This document shows positions 29,803 to 39,293 of a DNA stretch of 64,000 bases, in pieces (the first letter of the stretch is position 1; the number at the start of each line of letters is the position of its first letter). Both the position numbers and the translations under genes were made by a program. Below the pieces are notes generated by a model. The model had not been told where the DNA came from, did not search any database, and saw only the letters and a list, made by a program, of their open reading frames with translations. The stretch comes from Tomitella biformata AHU 1821 (GTDB lineage Bacteria; Actinomycetota; Actinomycetes; Mycobacteriales; Mycobacteriaceae). The DNA lies in the NCBI RefSeq assembly GCF_000524475.1, contig NZ_BAVQ01000080.1, positions 1 to 64,000 on the forward strand. Reading direction: 5' to 3'.

Positions 29803-30836
29803 GCGCGGGGACCCGACTTGGCAGGCTGGGCAAGGCGATGGCTGCAGGGACGTTGACGCTCGCTCTGGGCGCTGGGATCGCATCATGCGGCTCGGCGGCA
29901 CAGGGGTCTGCAGGCGCCACCGGTCCGGCCACCGCAGTGCTTGCGGATCTGAATCCCACGCCTATCGGCGGCACCCCGACGCCCACTTTGCCGGTCACCG
30001 TCGACTCACGCGACGGGGTCCCCGTAACCATCACCGATGTCAGCCGGATCGTGGCGGTGGACCAGAACGGCACCATCGGGGAGACCATCTTCGCGCTCGG
30101 CCTCGGCGGCAACGTCGTCGGCCGGGACATCGCGACGAGCTTCCCAGCCGCCGCCGACATCCCCAACGTCACTCCCGGCGGGCATTCGCTGAACGCCGAG
30201 GCGATCCTGGCCCTCTCCCCCACGGTCGTGCTGACCGACGCGAGCATCGGCCCGAGGGCGGTGCAGATACAGCTACGCGATGCCGGCATCCCCGTGGTCT
30301 TCCTCGACCCGGAGCGCAAGCTCGCGACCGTGGGCGAGCAAATCGAGGCAGTCGCCGCCGCTCTCGGCGTCTCCGAGGCGGGGCGCGCGCTAGCCGAGCG
30401 CACCCAAACCGAGATCGATGAGGCGATCGCGGCGGTGCCCAGGCAGGACACCCCGCCGAAAATCGCCTTCCTCTATCAGCGGGGCTCGACAGTCTCGCTG
30501 CTCGGCGGTCCCGGCGGCGGCTCCGATGAGCTGATCACTGCCATCGGGGGGATCGACGCCGGCACCGCGTCCGGTCTGACCAAGCCATACACCCAGGTCA
30601 CCAGCGAGGCGCTGATCGTCGCGGCCCCGGACGCGATCTTGATGATGACCGGTGGGCTCGAGTCGGTCGACGGCGTCGACGGACTGGTGACCCTTCCCGG
30701 TATCGCGCAGACCCCCGCGGGGCAGAATCGCCGCGTCATCGACATGGACGACAGCGTGCTCCTCAGCTTCGGCCCCTCGACAGGCACCGTGATCCGGTCG
30801 CTGACCGCCGCCTACTACGGGAGCCCGACAGGATGA
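29799..30836 (+). CDS. hmuT: Heme-binding lipoprotein HmuT
   Basis: Substrate-binding lipoprotein of the heme ABC importer, 345 aa. The signal peptide ends in a lipobox (GAGIASC, lipid-carrying Cys30). The periplasmic-binding fold is seen from SRIVAVDQNGTIGETIFALGLGGNVVGRDIATSFP onward. His129 (GGHSLNAE) and Tyr264 (KPYTQVTSE) sit where corynebacterial HmuT has its His and Tyr heme ligands. The ATG at 29799 overlaps the hmuO stop codon by 4 bases, and an in-frame upstream extension lies inside hmuO. Confidence 0.93.
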   Translation: MSAGTRLGRLGKAMAAGTLTLALGAGIASCGSAAQGSAGATGPATAVLADLNPTPIGGTPTPTLPVTVDSRDGVPVTITDVSRIVAVDQNGTIGETIFALGLGGNVVGRDIATSFPAAADIPNVTPGGHSLNAEAILALSPTVVLTDASIGPRAVQIQLRDAGIPVVFLDPERKLATVGEQIEAVAAALGVSEAGRALAERTQTEIDEAIAAVPRQDTPPKIAFLYQRGSTVSLLGGPGGGSDELITAIGGIDAGTASGLTKPYTQVTSEALIVAAPDAILMMTGGLESVDGVDGLVTLPGIAQTPAGQNRRVIDMDDSVLLSFGPSTGTVIRSLTAAYYGSPTG

Positions 30837-31942
30837 CCCAGATCAAGCCCATGCAGGCCAAGCCTGGGCGGACTCCTCACGCCCGCCGTGGGCAGGGGGC
30901 CAGCCAACGTCGGCTCTCTGGCCGGTGGGTGCTTGGCGGCTCGCTGGTCCTGCTGCTGATCCTCGCGGTCATCGCTGCGGGCCTCGGCCAGGTGCCGATC
31001 TCCCCGATGGAGATCTTGGGCTCGATCAGCCACCGCATCGGTCTGGGCCTTGGCCCGCTACCCGCACACGAGCAGGGCGACGCCGCCCTATGGCAGGTGC
31101 GTTTCCCCCGTGTCGTGATGGCTCTGCTAGTGGGTGCCAGCCTCGGCTGCGCGGGCGCCGTGCTCCAGGGCGTGTTCGCCAATCCCCTGGCAGAGGCCGG
31201 CGTTATCGGTGTGTCCGGTGGCGCGGCCGTCGGCGCCGCATCGGTGATCCTGCTGGGTGGCGTGTTCGCCTCCAATTGGCTCGTCGCGGGTGCCGCATTC
31301 CTGGGCGGCCTCGGCACCACGATCCTGGTGTACGCGCTGGCAAGATCGGACGGCCGCACGGAGGTGGTCACTGTGATCCTCACCGGCGTCGCCGTCAATG
31401 CCCTGGCCGGTGGCATCCTCGCCTACCTCATCTTTGCCGCGACCCCCGCGGCTCGCGAGCAGATCGTGTTCTGGCAGCTCGGCTCGCTGGGCGGATCCAC
31501 GTGGTCGGCGGTCACCGTCGTCGCCCCGCTCGCGGTGATAGGCGTGGTGGGCGCACAGATGTTGGCGCCCAAACTCGACCTGCTGGCTTTGGGCGAGGGA
31601 CCGGCCCGCCACCTGGGCGTCGACGTCGAGAGTGTCCGCCGCCGCGCCGTTGTCCTCGTCGGCATACTCGTCGCCGCGGGGGTCGCCTTCACCGGGATCA
31701 TCGCGTTCGTCGGGCTGATCGTCCCCCACGCCTTCCGCATGCTCGTCGGGCCCGGGCATCGGCTTCTCATCCCGGCCAGCACCATCGGCGGCGCTGTCGT
31801 CCTGCTGGCGGCTGACATCGGCGCCCGCACCCTCGTCGCGAACGCGGACCTGCCCCTCGGAATGCTCACCTCCATCGTCGGCGGCCCCTTCTTCTTCTGG
31901 CTGCTCTACCGCACCCGCCGCACACAGGGAGGGTGGGCATGA
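30833..31942 (+). CDS. hmuU: Heme ABC transporter permease HmuU
   Basis: FecCD-family permease of the heme importer, 369 aa. About ten membrane segments are visible. Motifs RFPRVVMALLVGASLGCAGAVLQGVFANPLAEAGVIGVSGGAAVGA and GLIVPHAFRMLVGPGHR are diagnostic of the BtuC/FecCD fold. A 35-residue Arg-rich cytoplasmic leader precedes the first helix. The start overlaps the hmuT stop codon by 4 bases (ATGA), indicating translational coupling. Confidence 0.95.
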   Translation: MTQIKPMQAKPGRTPHARRGQGASQRRLSGRWVLGGSLVLLLILAVIAAGLGQVPISPMEILGSISHRIGLGLGPLPAHEQGDAALWQVRFPRVVMALLVGASLGCAGAVLQGVFANPLAEAGVIGVSGGAAVGAASVILLGGVFASNWLVAGAAFLGGLGTTILVYALARSDGRTEVVTVILTGVAVNALAGGILAYLIFAATPAAREQIVFWQLGSLGGSTWSAVTVVAPLAVIGVVGAQMLAPKLDLLALGEGPARHLGVDVESVRRRAVVLVGILVAAGVAFTGIIAFVGLIVPHAFRMLVGPGHRLLIPASTIGGAVVLLAADIGARTLVANADLPLGMLTSIVGGPFFFWLLYRTRRTQGGWA

Positions 31943-32781
31943 TTCGCAAGTTTCGGTTCTCCGCCACGCACACCGAGCCGGCTGCGCCGAGCGCCGGCGA
32001 CGTCACGCTGCGGGCCCGAGAATTGACGGTCCTGCGGGACAAACGCCCCATCCTCGACGGAGTAGAGCTCGAGGTGGTGGCCGGTGAGGTGCTGGCCCTC
32101 GTCGGGCCGAACGGCGCCGGGAAATCCACCCTGCTCGCGGCGCTGGCTGGCGACCTCCCCGCACACACTGGCCGCGTCGAACTCGACGGACTACCGCTCG
32201 CCGATTGGTCCACCTCCGAGATGTCCCGCCGACGTGCGGTGCTCCCTCAGCAGCACAGGCTGGGCTTCGGCTTCACGGTCCACGAGGTGGTTCAGATGGG
32301 CCGTGCGCCCTGGGCACGGACTGACCGCGGCCGCGACGATGAGCGGGCGGTCGCCGAGGCCATGAAGATCTGCGATATCGAGGGCTTCACGCAGCGCTCC
32401 TTCGCCACTCTCTCCGGAGGGGAGCAGGCGCGCGTCGCACTGGCCCGGGTCCTGGCTCAGGACACTCCGACGATAATGCTGGATGAGCCCACAGCGGCCC
32501 TGGATCTGCATCATCAGGAGACAGTCATGCAGATCGCCGCCGAACGTGCTGCCTCGGGCGTCGGTGTGGTGGTGGTGCTTCATGACCTGGGCCTTGCCGC
32601 CGCCTACGCCGACAAGATCGCCGTGCTAAGCGGCGGCCGGATCGCCACCTATGGCCGCCCGGACGAGGTCCTCACCGCTGAGCTCCTCACAGACGTTTAC
32701 CGGCATCCGGTTGAGGTGCTCCAGCACCCGGAGACCGGCCGGCAGCTGATCTTGCCCCTTAGGCCCGGGTCCATCTTCTAG
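31939..32781 (+). CDS. hmuV: Heme ABC transporter ATP-binding protein HmuV
   Basis: ATPase that drives heme import, 280 aa. Walker A GPNGAGKSTL, signature LSGGEQARVALARVLAQ, Walker B TIMLDEPTAALD and the H-loop VVVVLHDLGLAAAYAD are all intact. The DRGRDDERAVAEAMKICDIEGF segment is typical of heme-type HmuV. The ATG at 31939 overlaps the hmuU stop codon, and the strong GGGAGGGTGG purine run upstream fits this start better than the in-frame GTG at 31933. Confidence 0.94.
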   Translation: MIRKFRFSATHTEPAAPSAGDVTLRARELTVLRDKRPILDGVELEVVAGEVLALVGPNGAGKSTLLAALAGDLPAHTGRVELDGLPLADWSTSEMSRRRAVLPQQHRLGFGFTVHEVVQMGRAPWARTDRGRDDERAVAEAMKICDIEGFTQRSFATLSGGEQARVALARVLAQDTPTIMLDEPTAALDLHHQETVMQIAAERAASGVGVVVVLHDLGLAAAYADKIAVLSGGRIATYGRPDEVLTAELLTDVYRHPVEVLQHPETGRQLILPLRPGSIF

Positions 32782-33927
32782 TACGTGCTTGCGCCCCCGT
32801 CAGCTGGACTTAGGTGCTGGCGGGGGTTCCGCATCGGTGGGTTAAGCGCCTTCCGCGAAGAACGTTTCCGGAGTGGGTGGGTCATCGGTGAAGTTCCCAT
32901 TGCTATCGCGCCATCGGCGGAGCGGATCAATCTTGGTCGGTGGCCGAAACACCGGATATCGGGTGGCCCCCAGAGCCACCTCCCAGCCTTGGTGGTGGAC
33001 CGCGACATGATGCGCGGTGCACAGCAAACACAATCCATCGATCTGCGTCTCATGCCGGGTTTCCCACGGAATCATATGATGGGCTTGGGTCCAATCCGCC
33101 GGCCGATCACAATTCGGGAACGCGCACCCTTTATCCCGGCCCTCTAACGCGATGCGATGCTTCTTGGACGCGAACCTCTTCGCCGTGTCCACGGTCAGCG
33201 GGGCCCCGTGCATGTCCGCGCCGATCATCGTCAACTCGCAATCACACGCCAAGCGCTGCGCCGCGGCCATGGAGATCGAGTTCAGATGAGACATCCACCC
33301 CCGCCCGGTCCGCTCGAAAACGTCCTTGATGCGGCCGTCCTTGATCATCTCGATGGCCTCGGCATGGGTGGGGATATCCCCGAACAACATCTCGATGGGG
33401 ATGTAGATGCTGATCCGCGGTTGCACTGCCGCCCCGCGCTGCGCTGCAGCCGCGTCAGGACTGGGAACGTCGGCAGGGCTGGATGAGCCAGGAGCCTCAG
33501 CATCAGCATCAGGGGCCGAACCATCAGTGGAGTCAGGAGTCGCAGTGGCCGCAGCGGCGGCGGGAGTGTGCCGGCGCACCAACTCCGACAACGCATCCGC
33601 CCGAACCCGGCTGGGACTACGCCGATCCGGGCTCCCATCGAATTCGGGCCGCGAATCCATAAACGGCTGGAGCGCCGCCCGCAGATTCATGCCCGTCTCG
33701 GTGTCGACATCCCCGCGGATCCGCACCCGGCCAGTGCCGTAGTCCGCGATATCGACGGTGTTGCGATCAATTGAATATTCGCTTCACTGGGGTCCATCGG
33801 TCGCGTGCGCGGGGGCCGGCGCGTTGATTGGGTAATAGCGGGCGCGGGGGCCTGTAGTGGCCTGCTCGGGGGCCACCGGGCTGGGGCTCCCTCCACCGTG
33901 TGCCTATGGCAGAAAAGATAGCTATCA

Positions 33928-34068
33928 ATGGCACGGAAGATCATGGCGAAGCTGGTGTTGCGGTTACACGCAGGGGGCTTGTCCGGGCGGGCGATCTCGG
34001 CATCACAGGGGATGTTCCGAAAGGGCATCACGGCGGCGCTGGAGGCCGCCGATGCGGCGGCGCAGTAG
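33928..34068 (+). pseudogene. IstA transposase N-terminal fragment
   Basis: 46-codon fragment with the helix-turn-helix start of an IS21-type IstA transposase: MARKIMAKLVLRLHAGGLSG followed by RAISASQGMFRKGI. It ends at an in-frame TAG, and the rest of the DDE transposase is missing. The order istA' then istB' on the plus strand is that of IS21. Confidence 0.7.
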
Positions 34069-34096
34069 CGGACGATGTCGTCAGCCGGGGTAAGCG

Positions 34097-34366
34097 GTGA
34101 ATAAGTCCGCTGCATTGCTGGTGATCGCTGAGAGGTTGCGCGACTACCCCGACGAGGCGATGCGGAGCATGCTGCAGGGACTGCTCGAGCGCCGGTATGG
34201 CACCGGCTCGACGGTGTTCTGCACCCAGTACGCGAAAAAGGATTGGCATCAGCGGCTCGGCTCCGGGGTGCATGTTGACGCGATCATGGATCGCATCGTG
34301 CACAACACCGTCTGGTTCGATACCTGCAGCTGCAACATGCGTGAACATGCCAGCATGTGCCAGTGA
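34097..34366 (+). pseudogene. IstB helper ATPase C-terminal fragment
   Basis: The reading frame (89 codons) encodes the end of an IstB-like AAA+ helper: LQGLLERRYGTGSTVFCTQY followed by KKDWHQRLGSGVHVDAIMDRIVHNTVWFDT and a NMREH ending. Walker A and B regions are absent, so this is a fragment and cannot be functional. It lies 28 bases after the IstA remnant, which implies an internal deletion. Confidence 0.72.
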
Positions 34367-35145
34367 GAAGCTAGCCGGTGGGGTCGGTGGCCCCCGAAGC
34401 CATAGTCACCGGCTCCCACCGGCAATATCGCTGGCCCCCGAAGGCAATATTGGGTGGCCTCCAAGCCTACAAATACTCACAATATCATCGCCGGGGCTGA
34501 TCTCGCCGGAGAGGGCGTCGCGGGTGTATTCGCCGTGGGCGCGCAGCACCCGCATATCCCGTGATCCGGCGGCCACGAGCAGACCGTCGATCACCTCACC
34601 GCGCAACCGATCCCGACCCGCCGCATCCCTGGGCTGGCCGGTGGCGGGGTCGGTATTCATGTACTTCGGCGGGTAGGCGAGGAAGTCGACAATATATTTC
34701 GCCTCCCGCTCCCCAAGATCCCCGCCGGCGAAGGCGTGCAGGACGGCAGGGTCCGCGCACATCCGCACGGCCATGATCACCAGCGCCCGGGTATCGCGCA
34801 GCAGCAGTGCGGAGTGCGCGTGCAGCCAGTCGGCGGTGATGTCGACGGCGCGTCGGGTGCCCTCGCGGGTGACCATCTCATCAATTTCCCGCCACTGCGC
34901 GACCGTCACGGCGCGTTGGAGGCGCATCAACTCTTCGGTGATCTCGCAGACCTGCCGATTATGGTGGGCGGTCAGATCGGGGGTGGGCGGGTGCGCGAGC
35001 AGGTCCACAACCTGTTCGTCGATGACCATCCCGGGTAGTTCCATACTCTGATTTTAATCGCACACAACTACGCAAGATGGTGTTTTCGTTATCCTCAACC
35101 AGCACTTATGTCACTTCTGCACCACTGGTCAACACCAGCCACAAA

Positions 35146-35194
35146 GGCCCGGACACCGGCTGACGAGTGAGATCAGTCAGCCGGTGTCCGGGCC
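35146..35194 (-). terminator. Terminator hairpin after the ABC exporter operon
   Basis: Perfect 19-bp inverted repeat, arms 35146-35164 and 35176-35194 (GGCCCGGACACCGGCTGAC), 11-base loop. It lies 4 bases past the stop codon of the ABC exporter gene at 35199 and separates it from the broken HNH gene. Confidence 0.8.
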
Positions 35195-35198
35195 GGAA

Positions 35199-37124
35199 CT
35201 ACGCGCTGGGCGCGCCGATGAACTGCGCGTTGTGGAGCTCGGCATAGACGCCGCCCGCCGCGAGCAACTGCTCGTGCGAGCCCTGCTCCACGATGGCGCC
35301 GGACTCCATGACCAGGATGACGTCGGCATCGCGGATCGTGGACAGCCGGTGGGCGATGATGAAGCTGGTCCGGTTGGTGCGCAGGGCACGCATCGCATCC
35401 TGCAGCAGCAGTTCGGTGCGGGTGTCCACGGAGCTGGTCGCCTCATCGAGGATGAGAATCGACGGCTGCGCCAGGAAGGCCCGGGCAATGGTGATCAACT
35501 GCATCTGGCCGGCGCTCACGCTGCCGCCGTCCGCGCCGAGAACGGTCTGATAGCCGTCGGGCAGGTGCTGGACGAAGCTGTCCACAAAGGTGGCGCTGGC
35601 CGCAGTCCGGATCTGCTCGTCAGTGGCCCCAGGCAGGCCGTAGGCGATGTTGTCCCAGATGGTGCCCTCGAACAGCCAGGTGTCCTGGAGGACCATGCCG
35701 ATCCGGCTGCGGAGGAGGTGGCGGGGCACATCGGCGATATTCACCCCATCGATGGTGATGGCTCCGGAATTCACCTCGTAGAAGCGCAGGATGAGGTTGA
35801 CCAGGGTGGTCTTGCCAGCGCCTGTCGGGCCCACGATCGCGACCGTCTGCCCTGGACTCACCTGCAGGCTCAGGCCTTCGATGAGGGGGACGTCCTCGTC
35901 GTAGCGGAAGACGACGTCGTTGAAGTCCACCTGACCGAGGATTCCGTCGACGTGCATTTTGTACGCCGGGGAGTGCCGGCCGCCGATCTCCTCATCGGGG
36001 GTGAACTCCTCGGTGTCGAGCAACTCGTACACCCGCTCGGCCGACGCGATGCCGGACTGCATGCGGTTTGCCATCGCGGCGATCTGTGTGAGCGGCTGGC
36101 TGAACTGGCGCGAGTACTGGATGAACGCCTGCAGATCACCCAGGGTGAGGGTGCCGCTGGTGATGCGGATGCCACCGACCACGGCCAGCAGAACGTAGTT
36201 GAGGTTGCCGACCATACCCATGATCGGTGTGATCATGCCGGAGAGGAATTGCGAGCCGAAGCTGCTCTTGACCAACTCGTCGTTGACCTTGCCGAAGTGC
36301 TCCTCGACCTGACGCTGGTGGCCATACACGCGCACAAGATCGTGGCCGCTGAAGGTCTCCTCGATGTGTGCGTTGAGCAGGCCGGTCTGTACCCACTGCT
36401 GCTTGAACAGCGGCTGTGCCTTCTTGGCGATCCGCGACACCGCGAACAACGAGACTGGAATCAGGGCGATGGAGATCAGCGTCAGCAGGGGCGAGAGGTA
36501 CAGCATGAGCACGAGCACACCGATCAGCGTCAAGAAGGACGTGACGAGCTGATTGATGGTTTGTCCCAGGACCGTCTGCATGTTGTCGACATCGTTGGTC
36601 ACTCGGCTGAGCACCTCGCCGCGGGGCGTTTTATCGAAGTACCGCAGGGGCAGGCGATGGAATTTCGCCTCCACCTGCTTGCGCAGGCGATACACGGTGT
36701 TCTGCACGACGATGTTGAGCAGGTATGCCTGCAGCCAGCTCAGCGCGCTGGCGACCACGAAGATCGCCAGGATCAGGAAGATGACGCGAGAGAGCTCGGG
36801 GAAGTCGATGCCGGTGCCGGGCACCACGTTCATGCTCGCAACCATGTCGGCGAAGGTGTTCTGCCCCTCGCCGCGCAAAGCCTCCACGGCCTGCGCGTTG
36901 GTTATGCCCTCAGGTAGTTGCCGGCCGATAAATCCGCTGAACAGGAGGTCGGTCGCGTGGCCCATGACCAGAGGGGCCACCAGGCCCATTCCGACGGCGA
37001 TCACGGAAATCGTGAGCACCACTGCGAACCTGCGCGCCTCGTGGCCCATCTCCAGCACGAGCCTGCGCATCGACTTCAGGAACTGCTGGGGCTTCTCACC
37101 CGGGGGCAAGGTGGGAGTGGTCAT
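35199..37124 (-). CDS. ABC exporter half-transporter, catalytic-Glu subunit
   Basis: 641-aa fused membrane and ATPase half-transporter. Six membrane helices (residues about 35-335) precede the nucleotide-binding domain: Walker A GPTGAGKTTLVNL, Walker B ILILDEATSSVD with the catalytic glutamate, and H-loop IIAHRLST. Its signature is SVSAGQMQL, which departs from LSGGQ. Translation is coupled to the partner gene by an ATGA overlap. The pair resembles the M. tuberculosis Rv1272c/Rv1273c type of lipid/drug exporters by overall layout. Substrate is unknown. The periplasmic loop between helices 1 and 2 is long (about 70 residues). Confidence 0.92.
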   Translation of the reverse strand: MTTPTLPPGEKPQQFLKSMRRLVLEMGHEARRFAVVLTISVIAVGMGLVAPLVMGHATDLLFSGFIGRQLPEGITNAQAVEALRGEGQNTFADMVASMNVVPGTGIDFPELSRVIFLILAIFVVASALSWLQAYLLNIVVQNTVYRLRKQVEAKFHRLPLRYFDKTPRGEVLSRVTNDVDNMQTVLGQTINQLVTSFLTLIGVLVLMLYLSPLLTLISIALIPVSLFAVSRIAKKAQPLFKQQWVQTGLLNAHIEETFSGHDLVRVYGHQRQVEEHFGKVNDELVKSSFGSQFLSGMITPIMGMVGNLNYVLLAVVGGIRITSGTLTLGDLQAFIQYSRQFSQPLTQIAAMANRMQSGIASAERVYELLDTEEFTPDEEIGGRHSPAYKMHVDGILGQVDFNDVVFRYDEDVPLIEGLSLQVSPGQTVAIVGPTGAGKTTLVNLILRFYEVNSGAITIDGVNIADVPRHLLRSRIGMVLQDTWLFEGTIWDNIAYGLPGATDEQIRTAASATFVDSFVQHLPDGYQTVLGADGGSVSAGQMQLITIARAFLAQPSILILDEATSSVDTRTELLLQDAMRALRTNRTSFIIAHRLSTIRDADVILVMESGAIVEQGSHEQLLAAGGVYAELHNAQFIGAPSA

Positions 37125-38917
37125 CGGCTTCCCTCCTCAGTGAGCTGGGACTGCACAATCTCCCAGTAAGTCCGACACGTGGTCACGAGCTCCGCATGCG
37201 TGCCGATCCCGACCACTCGACCGTCCTCTAGGACGACGATCTGGTCAGCCAACGCGATGCGGCTGACGCGCTGGCTGACAGTTAGCACTGTGGCACCCGG
37301 CCGGTGCTCCATCAGCGCCCGGTGCAGGGCCGCCTCGGTGCCAAGATCCAGGGCTGAGAAGCAATCGTCGAAGAGGTAGACCTGGGGCGTGCGGATGACG
37401 GCGCGTGCGATAGTCAGGCGTTGGCGTTGGCCGCCGGAGAAGTTGGCCCCGCCCTGCGCGACAGGCGCCATCAGCCCGCCCTGGAGCTTCGCGACGAACT
37501 CCTCCGCCTGGCTGATCCGCAGCGCCTCCCACATCTCCTCCTCGGAGGCGTCGGGCTTGCCGAACTGCAGATTGCTGGCGATCGTCCCAGTGAACAGGTA
37601 TGCCTTCTGCGGCACGAGGCCGATCCCCTGGCACATCTGGTCCAGGTCCTGGTCCCGCACGTCGACGCCGTCGATCACCACCGCGCCAGCATTCACGTCG
37701 ACCAATCGTGGCACCAGGGACAGCAGGGTCGATTTCCCACTGCCGGTGCTGCCGACGATCGCGGTGCTCGTGCCCGGCTGGCAGTCCAGCGTGATGCCGG
37801 ACAGGACGGGGGCCTCCGCGCCGGGGTAGCCGAACTCGACGTCGTGCAGCTGGATCCGGCCGGCAGCTGTCCCTGGCCGCAGCGGATTGTCCGGCGGTCG
37901 CACAGTCGGCTCCGAGTTCAGGACCTCGCTGATCCGCTCGGCGCTCACCGCGGCGCGGGGCACCAGCACTGCCATCACGACGACCATCATCACGGACGAG
38001 AGGATCTGCATCACGTACGCGAGGAAGGCGGTCATCTGGCCCACCTGCATTTGGCCGGTGTCGATCAATTGTGCGGAGAACCACAGCACGGACACGCTGG
38101 TCAGGTTCGAGATCAGCATGATGGCCGGCATCATCAGGGCGTTGAGCCGGCCGGCACGCAGCGCTACATCCGTCAGGCCGCGGTTCGCGACGTCGAACTT
38201 CTCGATCTCAAGGCTCTCGCGGACGAAGGCGCGCACGACGCGCATCCCAGTCAACTGCTCGCGCATCACGCGGTTGACGCCGTCGATGCGGGTTTGCATC
38301 TGGCGGTAGAGCGGGATCATCAGCGACATGACGACGGAGACGACGATTAGGAGCAGCGGCACGGTCACCACCAGCACCAGGGACAGCTTCGCGTTCTCGC
38401 GGAGCGCCATGATCACGCCGCCGACGGCCATGATGGGCGCGGTGACCAGGATGGTCGCGGCGATCATCACGAGCATCTGCACTTGCTGTACATCGTTGGT
38501 GGTGCGGGTGATCAGCGACGGGGTGCCGAACTGCGCGAACTCCCGATCAGAGAAAGCATTGATCCGGTGGTAGATGGCGGTGCGGATATCTCGGCCGAGA
38601 CCGGTGGCAGCCTTGGCTCCGGCGTACACAATCGCAACCGCGCACAGGGCCTGCGCCAGCGTGACGAGCAGCATGATGCCACCGGCCCGCATGATGAATC
38701 CGGTGTCGCCGACGGCGACGCCGTCGTCGATGATCCGGGCATTGAGCGTCGGCAGGAACAGCGCCAGGCCGGAGCTGATCATGGTCAAGACCATCACCGC
38801 GATGATGGCGATGGTGTGCGGGCGCAGATACACCCGCAGGAGGCTTAGCAGGCTCGCGCGCTCTTGCTGGCCCTTCGGGATGGCGGCAGGCTGCGGCGCC
38901 CGGTATTCAGATTCCAT
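37121..38917 (-). CDS. ABC exporter half-transporter, degenerate Walker-B subunit
   Basis: 598-aa partner half-transporter. Six membrane helices are followed by an ATPase with Walker A GSTGSGKSTLLSL, signature FSGGQRQRLTIARAV and Walker B VYLFDDCFSALD, in which Asp replaces the catalytic Glu. This complements the neighbouring subunit: its canonical signature would pair with the Glu-containing site of the partner, making one consensus and one degenerate ATP site. I chose the ATG at 38917 (MESEYRAPQPAAIPKGQQER). It overlaps the end of the small upstream gene by 11 bases. Confidence 0.91.
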   Translation of the reverse strand: MESEYRAPQPAAIPKGQQERASLLSLLRVYLRPHTIAIIAVMVLTMISSGLALFLPTLNARIIDDGVAVGDTGFIMRAGGIMLLVTLAQALCAVAIVYAGAKAATGLGRDIRTAIYHRINAFSDREFAQFGTPSLITRTTNDVQQVQMLVMIAATILVTAPIMAVGGVIMALRENAKLSLVLVVTVPLLLIVVSVVMSLMIPLYRQMQTRIDGVNRVMREQLTGMRVVRAFVRESLEIEKFDVANRGLTDVALRAGRLNALMMPAIMLISNLTSVSVLWFSAQLIDTGQMQVGQMTAFLAYVMQILSSVMMVVVMAVLVPRAAVSAERISEVLNSEPTVRPPDNPLRPGTAAGRIQLHDVEFGYPGAEAPVLSGITLDCQPGTSTAIVGSTGSGKSTLLSLVPRLVDVNAGAVVIDGVDVRDQDLDQMCQGIGLVPQKAYLFTGTIASNLQFGKPDASEEEMWEALRISQAEEFVAKLQGGLMAPVAQGGANFSGGQRQRLTIARAVIRTPQVYLFDDCFSALDLGTEAALHRALMEHRPGATVLTVSQRVSRIALADQIVVLEDGRVVGIGTHAELVTTCRTYWEIVQSQLTEEGSR

Positions 38918-39293
38918 CGATGACTGAGCCAAGTCTGGTGAGGAACGCGTGGATAGTGGTGGCCTGATCGGGGCGTCGCTCGGTCTTGACGGCCTCGTCC
39001 GCGGCGTCGCGCACCAGAGCGCTGACACTGCGCTCGTCGCTGAGGTCCACATCCTTCACTGACAACTCCGCGACGGACACGACGTCCTCCGGCCCGGGGA
39101 CCTCATTGAGCAGTCCGGCCCGGTAGACCTCTAGCCGCATACCCGCACGCTTGACCTGGAACGCGAAGGTTCGGCCGTCCTCGGTGCGACCAAAGCCATG
39201 CGCCTGGGCGCCGCAGGTCAGATCCTCGATGGCGAACCCGGGCGCGGTGGGCTCGGTTCCATCCTTCGAGGTCTCGTCTTCGTCCAAGCTCAT
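38907..39293 (-). CDS. Small hypothetical protein upstream of the ABC exporter
   Basis: 128-aa acidic protein that I do not recognise. The chosen ATG at 39293 has GGAGAG directly upstream, and longer in-frame starts lack one. The central part looks like beta-strands (GRTFAFQVKRAGMRLEVYRAGLLNEVPGPEDVVSVAELSV), followed by helices (SALVRDAADEAVKTERRPDQATTIHAFLTRL). No signal peptide or membrane segment is seen. It overlaps the ABC exporter gene by 11 bases, so it is translated with it and may modulate it. Confidence 0.75.
   Translation of the reverse strand: MSLDEDETSKDGTEPTAPGFAIEDLTCGAQAHGFGRTEDGRTFAFQVKRAGMRLEVYRAGLLNEVPGPEDVVSVAELSVKDVDLSDERSVSALVRDAADEAVKTERRPDQATTIHAFLTRLGSVIDGI

Larger units (their letters stand above)
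33790..34478 (+). mobile_element. Decayed IS21-family insertion sequence (istA-istB internally deleted)
   Basis: About 690 bp interrupting the HNH gene. It holds the start of an IstA transposase and the end of an IstB helper ATPase, so the middle is deleted. Both ends contain imperfect copies of a GGTGGCCCCCGA motif: on the minus strand near 33857-33890, and on the plus strand at about 34390, 34429 and 34455. IS21 elements have such multiple terminal repeats. The exact ends and target duplication could not be fixed. Confidence 0.75.
32842..35044 (-). pseudogene. 13E12-repeat/DUF222 HNH endonuclease gene disrupted by IS21 remnant
   Basis: A 13E12-type HNH endonuclease gene split in two. The N-terminal part (35044 down to about 34480) has the DUF222 region (QVCEITEELMRLQRAVTVAQWREIDEMVTREG, LHAFAGGDLGEREAKYIVDFLAYPP, EYTRDALSGEISPGDD). 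The C-terminal part (about 33785 to 32842) resumes with SIDRNTVDIADYGTGRVRIRGDVDTETGM and carries the HNH site (CDRPADWTQAHHMIPWETRHETQIDGLCLLCTAHHVAVH). Between them lies about 700 bp of unrelated sequence containing IstA and IstB fragments, with stop codons at both joints. Such genes are multicopy in Mycobacteriales and of unclear role. Confidence 0.85.

Noticed and set aside
34097-34366. Functional small gene in the IS21 remnant
   Set aside because: It encodes only the IstB C-terminus, lacking the ATP-binding motifs.
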